A stretch of 64,000 nt of DNA. Origin: Streptosporangium roseum DSM 43021 (GTDB lineage Bacteria; Actinomycetota; Actinomycetes; Streptosporangiales; Streptosporangiaceae). The position numbers and the translations under genes are program-made. This document shows positions 17,509 to 26,301 of the stretch, in pieces. Under the pieces are notes generated by a model. It worked only from the letters and a program-made list of their open reading frames with translations, was not told the origin of the DNA and did not search any database. The DNA is taken from the NCBI RefSeq assembly GCF_000024865.1, contig NC_013595.1, positions 8,122,001 through 8,186,000 on the forward strand, written 5' to 3'. Position 1 is the first letter of the stretch. The number at the start of each line of letters is the position of its first letter.

Positions 17509-19464
17509 CTAGTCCGGGCGGGGTGCGGGGTCAGCGGTGACCGAGCGCAGGAGCGGTGCGCTCGCCGCTCCGGCCCCGATCACCCCGGCGAAACCGAGCA
17601 CCACGCAGACGAGCAGGGTGACCACGCCGGCGACGTTCATCGCGGAGATGGCGAACGGGGTGGCGCAGAACATGCCGACCACGATGGCACCGCCGCCCAT
17701 GACCGTCAGCGGGATGAGCGTCTCGGCGCGGCGCGCCTTGTTCAGCACCTCCAGCGGGGTGCCCGCCAGGCGGAGCAGGGCGTAGGTCTGCCTGCGGTCC
17801 AGGACCGAGGAGGCGGCGGTGATCCCAGCGCTGGCGATCGCGACCAGGAAGGAGACCGCGAGCACGGTCACCGTGCCGGTGCCGATGTCCTCCAGGATCT
17901 GGACGCCGGAGCGGTTCTCGTCCGCGGCCGAGGTGGCGCCCTGCCCCGGGACCAGGCCGTCGAGGGCGGTGCGCGCCCGGTCCACGGACTCGGCGTCGCG
18001 CTTGCCGAGCGAGGCGGTGAGCACTCTGGTCCCGCCGTCGCCGCCGGCTTCGACCGTGGCGGGGACGCCCGCCGCGGACAGCCGTTCGCGAGCCGCGGCG
18101 GTGACCTCGGCCACCTGGGAGGAGGGGACCGACAGGCGCAGGTCGACGGCGTCCGCGTTGCCGAACAGGCCGCTCCCCGGACTGAGCAGGCCGATGAACC
18201 CGGCCACGAACCCGGTCATGGCGACACCGCTCACGGTCCGCCAGGCGGCCTTGGGGTCGTCCACCAGGCGGCGCCCGGCCAGCAGCCGGGCCGGGCCGCG
18301 GGCGGCGCGCGAGACGATCCGGCCCAGCATGCCGACCACCCACGGGCCGGCCAGGTTGATGGCGAGGAAGGGGAGGCCGATGACGACGGCGGCGAGCACG
18401 ATGGCGCTGTCCACCCTGAACACGGGCACCATCGCGAGGCTCGCCAGCAGAGCGACGACCCGGACGAAGCGCATCGCCGGAGGCGTCTCCCGCTTGGCGA
18501 CGCCGAGCGGGCTGACCACGATCCGGCGCAGGCCGACCACCGCCGACAGGCCCACGAGCAGCGGTACGGCCACCAGCACCGCGAGCACGGCGAGCACGCC
18601 GGGCCACATGTCGGACAGGAACCAGGGACCGCCCGCGATCTCGATCCCGGTGAGCAGCGGGACGCCCAGGCCGTACAGCACCATGCCGAGCACCGCGCCG
18701 CCGAACGCGGTGATCACCGCCTCCGCGACGGTCATCGTGACCACCTGGCCGGGGGTCGCGCCCACCAGCCGGAGCGCGGCCAGGCGCTGGTCCCTGCGGG
18801 CCACGGTGAGCCTGGCCGCCGCGCCGCCGAACACCAGCAGCGGCACGACCATGAGCACGCTGGCGATCAGCCCGAGCGCCATGTAGGCCTCGGCGTCGCC
18901 CGTCGGCTGCCCGGTGAAGCCGGAGATCTTCATGGGCCCGGCACCGGCGCGCGGACCGTCCGCCGGCTCCGCCGTCATCATCGGGGAGCCGGGCTCCTGG
19001 CCCCGGACCGCGACGAGCTCGCCGGGGTGGACCAGCGCCCCGTCGCCGACCGTTCCGGCGACCTTCCCTGGAAAGCGGCCGGCGAGCTGGTCGGCCGGGA
19101 GCTCCCGGACGAGCTCGGCCAGCGCCGGGGAGAACCAGACCTCTCCCGGTGCGGGAAAGCGCTCCAGGCCGGGCGGCGGGGCCACGCCCGGCGTCAGCGC
19201 CGCCAGGTCCACGACGGTGATCTGCCGGTCGCGCACGTAGTCCCTGCGCACGGCCTCGATCGCCGTGGCCTTCCCGGTCGCCGCGACCGGGTTGCGCCAC
19301 GCCTCGCGGTCGGCCCGCCCCTGGAAGGCGAGGTTGACCGACACGGCGAAGATCAGCAGCGCGGTGGAGACCGCCACCGCCGCCACGGTCAGCCCCGCGC
19401 CCAGCAGGCCGCGGCGTCCGCCGCCGCGCAGCAGCCGCCAGGTCAGACCCATCAGCCCGCTCAC
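17509..19464 (-). CDS. FtsX-family ABC transporter permease
   Basis: 651 residues. One N-terminal membrane helix (about 17-45), an extracytoplasmic domain, then three helices and a second FtsX unit with its own helices. This is the duplicated FtsX/MacB-like permease layout common in actinomycetes. GTG start at 19464 overlaps the ATPase stop by four bases (GTGA), so the two are translated together. Likely exports a peptide, lipid or antibiotic, or performs mechanotransmission. The substrate is unknown. Confidence 0.85.
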   Translation of the reverse strand: MSGLMGLTWRLLRGGGRRGLLGAGLTVAAVAVSTALLIFAVSVNLAFQGRADREAWRNPVAATGKATAIEAVRRDYVRDRQITVVDLAALTPGVAPPPGLERFPAPGEVWFSPALAELVRELPADQLAGRFPGKVAGTVGDGALVHPGELVAVRGQEPGSPMMTAEPADGPRAGAGPMKISGFTGQPTGDAEAYMALGLIASVLMVVPLLVFGGAAARLTVARRDQRLAALRLVGATPGQVVTMTVAEAVITAFGGAVLGMVLYGLGVPLLTGIEIAGGPWFLSDMWPGVLAVLAVLVAVPLLVGLSAVVGLRRIVVSPLGVAKRETPPAMRFVRVVALLASLAMVPVFRVDSAIVLAAVVIGLPFLAINLAGPWVVGMLGRIVSRAARGPARLLAGRRLVDDPKAAWRTVSGVAMTGFVAGFIGLLSPGSGLFGNADAVDLRLSVPSSQVAEVTAAARERLSAAGVPATVEAGGDGGTRVLTASLGKRDAESVDRARTALDGLVPGQGATSAADENRSGVQILEDIGTGTVTVLAVSFLVAIASAGITAASSVLDRRQTYALLRLAGTPLEVLNKARRAETLIPLTVMGGGAIVVGMFCATPFAISAMNVAGVVTLLVCVVLGFAGVIGAGAASAPLLRSVTADPAPRPD

Positions 19465-20303
19465 CCGGTCACCCCGGGAAGGATCCGGGTCGCCGGCTCC
19501 CGCGTGACGTCCTGGCCGGGGGCCGGGTGCCGCGGGTCGTGACCGGCGGAGGGGCGCGGGTCGTGACCGGCGGAGGGGTGGGCGCCGTGACCGGCGGAGA
19601 GGTGCGGGTCGTGTCCGGCGGGAGGCCGCGTGACGTCCTGGCCGGGGAGGATCCGGCCGTCGCGGACCTCGGTCACGCGGTCACACCACCGGGCCACCTG
19701 GTGGTCGTGGGTGACGACCACCAGCGAGGCCCCGTTGTGCTTGGTGGCCTCCACCAGCAGGCGCATCGTGTCGTGGCCGGTGCTCTGGTCGAGCGCGCCG
19801 GTCGGCTCGTCGGCGAAGATCACCGCGGGCCGGGTGACCAGCGCGCGGGCGATCGCCACCCGCTGCGCCTGACCGCCGGAGAGCTCGCCGGGGCGGCGGC
19901 CCTCCATGCCTCCGAGCCCGAGCGGGCCGAACCACTCGCGGGCCTGCCGTACGGCGTCGGCCCGGGAGACGCCGCCGAGCATGAGAGGCAGCGCGACGTT
20001 CTCCTCGGCCGGGAGCTCCGGCAGGAGCTGGCCGAACTGGAACACGAACCCGAACCGGGTACGGCGCAGGGCGCTGCGCTGCCGCTCCCCCATCGCGTCG
20101 ATGCGCAGGCCGAGCAGGTGGACCTCGCCCGCGTCCGGCTTCATGATCCCGGCGAGGCAGTGCAACAGGGTCGACTTGCCCGACCCGCTCGGTCCCATGA
20201 TCGCCACTGCCTCGCCGGTGTGGACGGCCAGCCCGACGCCGCCCAGCGCCACGGTCGGGCCGAACCGCTTGACCAGGCCGGTCCCTTCAAGAACAACACT
20301 CAT
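19461..20303 (-). CDS. ABC transporter ATPase (MacB/LolD type) with His-rich C-terminal repeats
   Basis: 280 residues. Walker A GPSGSGKST, signature LSGGQAQRVAIARAL, Walker B AVIFADEPTGALD and switch VVTHDHQVA are complete. The final ~50 residues are unusual: repeats of the type SAGHDPRP, rich in Gly, His and Asp, flanked by two copies of PGQDVTR. Energises the coupled FtsX-type permease. ATG start at 20303. A response regulator is divergently transcribed 115 bp away. Confidence 0.9.
   Translation of the reverse strand: MSVVLEGTGLVKRFGPTVALGGVGLAVHTGEAVAIMGPSGSGKSTLLHCLAGIMKPDAGEVHLLGLRIDAMGERQRSALRRTRFGFVFQFGQLLPELPAEENVALPLMLGGVSRADAVRQAREWFGPLGLGGMEGRRPGELSGGQAQRVAIARALVTRPAVIFADEPTGALDQSTGHDTMRLLVEATKHNGASLVVVTHDHQVARWCDRVTEVRDGRILPGQDVTRPPAGHDPHLSAGHGAHPSAGHDPRPSAGHDPRHPAPGQDVTREPATRILPGVTG
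19541..19625. repeat. 24-bp tandem repeats at the 3' end of the ABC ATPase gene
   Basis: Units beginning GACCGGCGGA start at 19541, 19565 and 19589, with a partial fourth at 19613. Each encodes eight residues of the SAGHDPRP type. Confidence 0.85.
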
Positions 20304-20418
20304 GCCGATGACCCTCCCGCGCGGGAGCCTGCCGGAGGATCGGCCGACCGTCCGATTCCCCGGCAGGGGCCTCGTCCGAAAGTCCGATGCCGGATTTCGA
20401 GCTGGCAGAATCCATCAG

Positions 20419-21069
20419 GTGACGATTCGGGTGCTCATCGCTGACGATCAGGTTCTGGTGCGGACCGGTTTCCAGATGATTCTGGACGCCCAGGAGGACA
20501 TGGAGGTCGTGGCGACCGCCGGGAACGGCGCCGAGGCGGTCGAGCACGCGAGGAGGCTCCGGCCCGACGTGTGCCTGCTCGACATCCGGATGCCCAAGCT
20601 GGACGGTCTTGAGGCCACCCGGATCCTGGCCGGGCCCGGGGTGCCCGATCCGATGCGGGTGGTCATCGTCACAACCTTCGACCTGGACGAATACGTCTAC
20701 GGAGCACTGCGCGCGGGCGCGACCGGGTTCCTGCTCAAGGACAGCGGGCCGACGCTGCTGATCGAGGCGATCCGGGCCGCGGCGGCCGGGGACGCCCTGG
20801 TGTCGCCGTCGGTGACCGTACGCCTGCTCGAACACCTGGCCCATCCCCGGTCCGGGGGCGCCCGCCCGCTCACCGAGCCGCTCACCGAACGCGAGCTGGA
20901 CGTCGTCCGCCTGGTGGCCAGGGGACGGACCAACCAGGAGGTCGCCGCGGAGCTGTTCGTCTCGCTGTCGACGGTAAAGACGCACCTGGGGAGCATCCAG
21001 GCGAAGCTCGGCGCCAGGAACCGGGTGGAGATCGCCGCCTGGGCGTGGGAGTCGGGCGTGGTGAGCTGA
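20419..21069 (+). CDS. NarL/LuxR-type response regulator
   Basis: 216 residues from a GTG at 20419. The receiver domain has the acidic pair ADD at 8-10, phospho-acceptor Asp55 in LLDIRMPK, and TFDLDEYVYGALRAGATGFLLKD with the conserved Lys. The C-terminal LuxR helix-turn-helix reads TERELDVVRLVARGRTNQEV. Divergent from the MacB-like exporter it probably controls. No histidine kinase gene is adjacent, although such triads usually include one. Confidence 0.9.
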   Translation: MTIRVLIADDQVLVRTGFQMILDAQEDMEVVATAGNGAEAVEHARRLRPDVCLLDIRMPKLDGLEATRILAGPGVPDPMRVVIVTTFDLDEYVYGALRAGATGFLLKDSGPTLLIEAIRAAAAGDALVSPSVTVRLLEHLAHPRSGGARPLTEPLTERELDVVRLVARGRTNQEVAAELFVSLSTVKTHLGSIQAKLGARNRVEIAAWAWESGVVS

Positions 21070-21157
21070 CCGGCGGGGCGCGGAGGGCTGATTAGCGGAG
21101 GGGCCCGCGGGATAGAAAAAGGGCAGGTCCTTCAGCGCATGGCGGGGGGAGACATAC

Positions 21158-21871
21158 ATGCGCGCCAGCTCATCTCCACACACGAAGTCCGCTTCAGCCG
21201 TTTACGTGACCCTCGCCGCCCAGGTGGCCGCCACCGCCGCCCTGGTGGTGTTCGAGCAGGCCCGGGGCCGGCGGCTGGTCCAGGAGATCTCGGCACTCGG
21301 CGGCGATCCCCACGCCCCCGGGGCGCAGGCCGTCGTCGGCGCGGTCTCCGTCTTCGCCATCCTGATCATGCTCGTCACCGCGACCACGGTCGCGGCCGCC
21401 GCCGCCTACCTGACCTGGCTGATCCAGACCCGCCAGAACGCCTCCCCCGGGGCGCAGACCGCACCGGTCCTGGCCGCCTGGTCCGTGCCGGGGATCAACC
21501 TGGTCGCCCCGCCGGTGCTGGTCCATCGCCTCTGGTGGGACTCCCGGCCGCCGGCGGACCGTCACGGCCGCTGGGTGGCGCTGCTCGCCGCCTGGTGGCT
21601 GAGCTGGCTGGCCGTGCTCGCCCTGGTGCTGCTACGGCTCACCGCCGCGGGCGACACCGCCGCGGGCGACACCGACCTGACCGGCCTCGGCCCGGCCGAG
21701 CTGGCCGTCGTCACGCTCTGCGCCCTGCTGTGCGCGGCGACCGTCCGGCAGATCACCCGGATCCAGGCCGCGGGCGCCCGCCCGCGCCCGCCGGCGCGGA
21801 CCGGCCCGGTCATGGCGCGGATCCTCGCGGAGCAGGACTCCGCGCAGCAGGTCCACCACGCCCGGCGGTGA
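21158..21871 (+). CDS. DUF4328-like membrane protein
   Basis: 237 residues with about four transmembrane helices. YLTWLIQTRQNA and WSVPGINLVAPPVLVHRLWWDSRPP fit the DUF4328 pattern. ATG start at 21158 after GGGGGGAG. The C-terminal tail is Arg/Pro-rich. Function unknown; no obvious operon partner. Confidence 0.7.
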   Translation: MRASSSPHTKSASAVYVTLAAQVAATAALVVFEQARGRRLVQEISALGGDPHAPGAQAVVGAVSVFAILIMLVTATTVAAAAAYLTWLIQTRQNASPGAQTAPVLAAWSVPGINLVAPPVLVHRLWWDSRPPADRHGRWVALLAAWWLSWLAVLALVLLRLTAAGDTAAGDTDLTGLGPAELAVVTLCALLCAATVRQITRIQAAGARPRPPARTGPVMARILAEQDSAQQVHHARR

Positions 21872-21921
21872 CCGCCGGGACGCCGGCGCCCCGGGCCGGC
21901 GTCCTCGGGCGGGGCGGGAGG

Positions 21922-22242
21922 TCAGTCCCACGCCCTCATCAGCAGCCAGCCCTCGCCGGCGGTGTCGAAGCGGAGCTCGTAGGTGCCGGGCCTGCTGCCG
22001 GGATCGGCCTCGACCCGCCAGAACCGGCGCTCCCCCGGATCGCGGGCGGAGGTCTTCCACCACTCCCGCGAGACCACCCAGTGGTCCAGCACCCGGTGGA
22101 CGGCGTGCAGCCGGTCGCGCCAGACGAACTGGACCGGCTGCCCCTCCCGGGTCCACACCTCGATCGGGTCTCCGTAAAGTCTGCTCAAGACGCTCTTCTC
22201 CCCCGCGGCTTCCAGATGATCACCCGGGGGAAGACGGGCCAT
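21922..22242 (-). CDS. Small DUF6504-like protein
   Basis: 106 residues from the ATG at 22242. The segment GDPIEVWTREGQPVQFVWRD, followed by RVLDHWVVSREWW, resembles DUF6504. That domain is often found with translesion polymerase genes (ImuB/DinB type) in actinobacteria. A LexA-like box sits directly upstream, which supports a DNA-damage role. The family assignment comes from recall of the motif and is moderate. Confidence 0.65.
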   Translation of the reverse strand: MARLPPGDHLEAAGEKSVLSRLYGDPIEVWTREGQPVQFVWRDRLHAVHRVLDHWVVSREWWKTSARDPGERRFWRVEADPGSRPGTYELRFDTAGEGWLLMRAWD

Positions 22243-22249
22243 GGCATAT

Positions 22250-22263
22250 CGAACATACGTTCT
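22250..22263. promoter_or_regulatory. LexA/SOS-like box CGAACATACGTTCT
   Basis: 13 of 14 positions match the Gram-positive SOS box CGAACRNRYGTTYC. It begins eight bases upstream of the small DUF6504-like gene and abuts the stop of the GntR gene. Confidence 0.65.
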
Positions 22264-23018
22264 TACGGAGCCGAGCGCAAGTCCCCCACCTGTCGCACCA
22301 GTGGATTGGCGTCCACCGAGTTGCGGATGCTGAACGTCACGCTGCCCGCCCGGTAGCGGTCGTCGGACCACTCGACCGGGCGTCCCTCGTGGGTGGTGGT
22401 GACCCGCCGCTGGCGCAGCAGCGGGCTGCCCCGCCGTACGGCCAGCAGCCGGGAGTCCTCGACCCCCGCCGCGACCGCGTCGATGAGGTGCTCGCCGTAG
22501 GCGAAGACGAGGCCGACCCCCTCGTAGAGGGCCTGGGTGACCGACTCGCACCCGGGGTCGAGCCGCTCGACGGCCGGGGCGATCCACCCGGCGTAGACGG
22601 TCCGCTCCAGCAGCACCGGCTCGCCTTCGAGCGAGCGCAGCCGCAGCACCGACAGCACCGGCTCGCCCGGCTGGAGTGCCAGCCGCGCCGCCTCGGTGGC
22701 GCCCGCGCCCCGGCGGCGCTGCTCCAGCACCCGCCCGCTGACCCGGTAGCCCATCGCCCTCGCCCACTGGGCGAAGCTGTGCAGCTCGGCGAAGCTCTGG
22801 CTGCGCTCGCGGCCGAGCACGATGCGCCGGGCCCCCTGCCGGGAGCCGACCAGCCCCTCGGTGGCGAGCACCGCCACCGCCTGGCGGACCGTGCCGCGCG
22901 AGGCCGCGAAGCGGGTGGCGAGCTCGGCCTCCGAGGGCAGCTGCGCTCCGACGGCGTACTCGCCGCGCATGATCGCATCCCGCAGCTCCGCCGCGATCCC
23001 CACGTAGCGCGCCGTCAT
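22263..23018 (-). CDS. GntR-family regulator with UTRA ligand domain (HutC type)
   Basis: 251 residues from the ATG at 23018. The winged helix reads GEYAVGAQLPSEAELATRFAASRGTVRQAVAVLATEGLV. The UTRA domain follows, with EGEPVLLERTVYAGWIAPAVERL and LRQRRVTTTHEGRPVEWSDDRYRAG. Divergent from the import operon at 23376-28116, so it probably represses that operon until its ligand appears. Confidence 0.88.
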   Translation of the reverse strand: MTARYVGIAAELRDAIMRGEYAVGAQLPSEAELATRFAASRGTVRQAVAVLATEGLVGSRQGARRIVLGRERSQSFAELHSFAQWARAMGYRVSGRVLEQRRRGAGATEAARLALQPGEPVLSVLRLRSLEGEPVLLERTVYAGWIAPAVERLDPGCESVTQALYEGVGLVFAYGEHLIDAVAAGVEDSRLLAVRRGSPLLRQRRVTTTHEGRPVEWSDDRYRAGSVTFSIRNSVDANPLVRQVGDLRSAP

Positions 23019-23375
23019 GATCGCCCCCACCCGGCTCCCCGGCCGGCGCCGCGCCCGAGTTCTCGGCCGGGCTCCCGTCCGTGCCCCCGGCCGGGCGCCC
23101 GCCGGTCGTGCGATCTCGCCTCGCCCCTCACATCCGCCCCTCCGTCCCGTCCCGGCGCGCAGCCAGGACAACCCTCGCTGCGCACACCGGGCGGCCAACC
23201 CACCTTCACCCTAAACAAGGATGAATCGCCCATGAAGTCCCAGCTCTCGCATTCTCCCGACGTACTTCGGGCGTTCATCGGACCGAAACCGGCTGCCGAC
23301 TTACTAGGTCTAGCTTGTTTGTACAAGTTCGCCTACTTTCATTGCATATTGCGCGACACCCCCTTGGGAGACAAC
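23019..23375. promoter_or_regulatory. divergent promoter region with candidate GntR operators
   Basis: 357 bp without a convincing gene. Its first half is extremely G+C rich; the second half is AT-richer and holds CTAGGTCTAG (23304-23313) followed directly by the inverted repeat CTTGT-TTGT-ACAAG (23314-23327, containing the palindrome TTGTACAA). Placement between the regulator and the transporter genes suggests operator sites. Confidence 0.5.
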
Positions 23376-24539
23376 GTGATCGCATCCCGAGTCCGCTCTG
23401 CAGGCCTGGCCGCGCTTCTCCTCGCAGGCGCCACGGCATGCGGAGCCGCACCGACCACCGCCGCGCCGTCCGCCTCCGGCAGCGGCTCCGCGGCCGGTGT
23501 GGACGCCAGGACCGCCGCCTCCGCGGCCGACTTCGGCGGGCTGGACAAGCTCGTCGAGGCCGCGAAGAAGGAAGGCAGGCTCCACGTCATCGCCCTGCCG
23601 CCCGACTGGGCCAACTACGGAAAGATCATCGAAGCCTTCACGGCGAAGTACGGCATCGAGATCGAGAGCGAGACCCCCGACGCCGCCAGCGCCGACGAGA
23701 TCAACGCGGTGAAGACCCGCAAGGGCCAGGACCGCGCCCCCGACGTGCTCGACGTCGGCCAGTCCTTCGCCATCAGCGGCGCCGCCGAGGGACTGTTCGC
23801 GCCCTACAAGGTCCAGACGTGGGACAAGATCCCCGCCAACCAGAAGGAGCCGAGCGGCCTCTGGTTCAACGACTACGGCGGCTACGTCTCGATCGGCTGC
23901 GACGCCAAGAAGATCACCAAGTGCCCGGAGACCTTCGCCGACCTGCTCAGGCCCGAATACAAGGGCAAGGTCGCGCTGAACGGCAACCCGACCAAGTCCG
24001 GCTCGGCGTTCGCAGGTGTGTACGCGGCGGCCCTGGCCAACGGCGGCTCCTTCGACGACATCCAGCCCGGCCTGCAGTTCTTCAAGAAGCTGAAGGACAC
24101 CGGCAACTTCAACCCGGTGGAGACCACTCCGGCCACCATCGAGAAGGGCGAGACCCAGATCAGCATCGACTGGGACTACAACAACGCCGCCTACGCCCCC
24201 AAGATGGCCGAGAAGGGCCTCGACTGGAAGACCGTCATCCCGACCGACGGCAAATACTTCCAGCTCTACGCGCAGGCGATCAACAAGGACGCCCCGCACC
24301 CGGCCGCCGCCCGCCTCTGGCAGGAGTTCCTCTACAGCACCGAGGGCCAGAACCTCTACCTCGGCGGCTTCGCCCGCCCGGTGCTGCTGCCCGCCATGAA
24401 GGCCGACGGCTCGGTCGACAAGACCGCGGAGGCCAACCTGCCCCCGGTCGAGGGCGAGCCCACCTTCCCGACCGAGGCCCAGGTCAACAAGGCCAAGGAA
24501 GTCCTGGCCGGCGGCTGGGGCGCCGCCGTCTCCGGCTGA
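23376..24539 (+). CDS. Lipoprotein substrate-binding protein of an ABC importer
   Basis: 387 residues from a GTG at 23376 with GGGAG five bases before. A lipoprotein signal ends LLLAGATAC with the lipobox cysteine. The mature part starts DKLVEAAKKEGRLHVIALPPDWANYGKIIEAF and later has DVLDVGQSFAISGAAEGLF, FNDYGGYVSIGCDAKK and PTKSGSAFAGVYAAAL. This fits the Fe3+/polyamine/2-aminoethylphosphonate class of binding proteins. With a HAD phosphatase in the operon, an organophosphorus substrate is plausible but not proven. Confidence 0.88.
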   Translation: MIASRVRSAGLAALLLAGATACGAAPTTAAPSASGSGSAAGVDARTAASAADFGGLDKLVEAAKKEGRLHVIALPPDWANYGKIIEAFTAKYGIEIESETPDAASADEINAVKTRKGQDRAPDVLDVGQSFAISGAAEGLFAPYKVQTWDKIPANQKEPSGLWFNDYGGYVSIGCDAKKITKCPETFADLLRPEYKGKVALNGNPTKSGSAFAGVYAAALANGGSFDDIQPGLQFFKKLKDTGNFNPVETTPATIEKGETQISIDWDYNNAAYAPKMAEKGLDWKTVIPTDGKYFQLYAQAINKDAPHPAAARLWQEFLYSTEGQNLYLGGFARPVLLPAMKADGSVDKTAEANLPPVEGEPTFPTEAQVNKAKEVLAGGWGAAVSG

Positions 24540-24571
24540 CCGATGACGACGACCGATTCCCCGGCCGAGCG

Positions 24572-25456
24572 ATGACGGCGGTCAACGGGGGTACGGCCAC
24601 CCGGCGCGGCGGCCGTACCCGCTCCACGGGGTGGCTCGCCGCCCTGCCCCTGCTGGCCTTCGTGGCGCTGGCGTTCGGGATCCCCGCGGTCGCGCTGCTG
24701 CTCGGCGCGTTCACCGTCAGGGACCCGCAGAGCGGGCTCTCCTCCTTCGGCGCCGCCAACGTGGCCGAGAGCCTGCGGGGCAACTACCTCGCCACCCTCC
24801 TCAGCAGCGTGCGGCTGTCGGCGCTGGTCGCGGTGCTCGGCGCGGTCCTGGGCACCTTCCTGGCCCAGGCCGTGGTCACCTCCCGGTTCCGGGCGCTGCG
24901 CGAGACGGTGCTGACCGCCTCGGGAGTGCTGGCCAACTTCGGCGGCGTGCCGCTGGCGTTCGTCTGGATCGCCACGCTGGGCAACTCCGGCGTGGTCACC
25001 AAGGCCTTCGGGCTGGGCGAGTCCGGCTGGAGCCTGTACACCTTCTGGGGCCTGGTGATGGTCTACATGTACTTCTCGGCGCCGCTGATGGTGCTGGTCA
25101 TGACCCCGGCCCTGGACGGCCTGCGCCCGCAGTGGCGGGAGGCGGCGCAGAACAGCGGCGCCACCGCCTGGCAGTTCTGGCGGCACGTCGGTATCCCGGT
25201 GCTGGCCCCCGCGCTGCTCGGCGGCGTCGTGCTGCTGTTCGGCGGCGCGTTCGCCGCCTACGCCACCGCCCAGGCGATGGTCGGCAGCACGGTCCCGCTG
25301 GTCACCCTGCAGATCGCGGACGCGCTCACCGGCGACGTGCTGATCGGCCACGAGAACATCGCGCTCGCCCTCAGCCTCGACATGATCGTCATCGCGATCC
25401 TGGTGATGGCGGTCTACCTGCCGCTGCAGAGGAGGAGCTCCCGATGGCTGCGGTAG
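24572..25456 (+). CDS. ABC importer permease, first subunit
   Basis: 294 residues with six transmembrane helices. The EAA-loop REAAQNSGATAWQFWRHVGIPVLAPALLGG is the contact for the ATPase. ATG at 24572, 32 bases after the binding-protein stop. The 3' end overlaps the next permease gene by 13 bases. Forms a heterodimeric channel with its neighbour. Confidence 0.9.
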   Translation: MTAVNGGTATRRGGRTRSTGWLAALPLLAFVALAFGIPAVALLLGAFTVRDPQSGLSSFGAANVAESLRGNYLATLLSSVRLSALVAVLGAVLGTFLAQAVVTSRFRALRETVLTASGVLANFGGVPLAFVWIATLGNSGVVTKAFGLGESGWSLYTFWGLVMVYMYFSAPLMVLVMTPALDGLRPQWREAAQNSGATAWQFWRHVGIPVLAPALLGGVVLLFGGAFAAYATAQAMVGSTVPLVTLQIADALTGDVLIGHENIALALSLDMIVIAILVMAVYLPLQRRSSRWLR

Positions 25457-26301
25457 CCACCGTGCCCGAGGCCGCCCCCGGCCCGGCCGCCTCCCGGCCC
25501 CGCCCGGGGCGGGTGCGCGTCTGGCGGGGGGTCGTGCTGGGCGTCGCGGCGCTCTACTTCCTCGTCCCGATGGCCGTCTCCTTCTGGTTCACCGTCCACA
25601 CCGAGGGGAAGGGCCTCTCGCTCGGCGCCTACACACGGATCCTGTCCGCGCCCGGCTTCGTCTCCAGCCTGCTGCTCTCCCTGGGACTGGCCGCCGCCAC
25701 GATCGTGACGGTGCTGCTGCTGACGCTCCCCGCGATGCTCGCCGTACGGCTCGGCGCGCCGCGGCTGCGGCCGGCGCTGGAGCTGATCGCCACGCTCCCG
25801 CTGGTCGTGCCGCCGATCACCTATGTGGTCGGCATCGGCACGGCGCTGCGCGGCGGCACCGAGGCGCTGTCCGCCACGCCGTTCTGGGCCACGCTGATCG
25901 CGGTCCAGGACGAGAGGTTCCCGGTGGTGCTCGTCCTGGCCTACGTGGTGCTGACGCTGCCGTTCGCCTACCGTTCGCTGGACGCCGGGCTGCGGGTGAT
26001 CGACGTGCGGACCCTGGTGGAGGCGGCGCGGAACCTGGGCGCCTCGTGGCCGCACGTGCTGCTGCGGGTGATCGTCCCCAACATCCGCTCCGCCATCGCC
26101 AGCGCGTCCTTCCTCACCCTCGCGCTGGTGCTCGGCGAATACACCGTCGCGGCCCTGCTCGGCTACCAGACGTTCCCCGTCTGGATCGTGACCGTCTCCG
26201 GCAACGACGGGCAGCTGTCGGTGGCCCTGTCGATTATCAGCCTGCTGCTCATCTGGCTGCTGTTGCTCACCCTCTCGGGTGCGGGAAGGAAACGTCGTTG
26301 A
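25444..26301 (+). CDS. ABC importer permease, second subunit
   Basis: 285 residues with six transmembrane helices and EAA-loop VEAARNLGASWPHVLLRVIVPNIRSAI. ATG at 25444 after GAGGAGGAG, inside the end of the first permease gene. The stop overlaps the ATPase start (TTGA). Confidence 0.9.
   Translation: MAAVATVPEAAPGPAASRPRPGRVRVWRGVVLGVAALYFLVPMAVSFWFTVHTEGKGLSLGAYTRILSAPGFVSSLLLSLGLAAATIVTVLLLTLPAMLAVRLGAPRLRPALELIATLPLVVPPITYVVGIGTALRGGTEALSATPFWATLIAVQDERFPVVLVLAYVVLTLPFAYRSLDAGLRVIDVRTLVEAARNLGASWPHVLLRVIVPNIRSAIASASFLTLALVLGEYTVAALLGYQTFPVWIVTVSGNDGQLSVALSIISLLLIWLLLLTLSGAGRKRR

Noticed and set aside
22389..23375. Long open frame fused upstream of the substrate-binding protein
   Set aside because: Antisense to the GntR gene and without a signal peptide; the GTG at 23376 with ribosome site and lipoprotein signal is the credible start.
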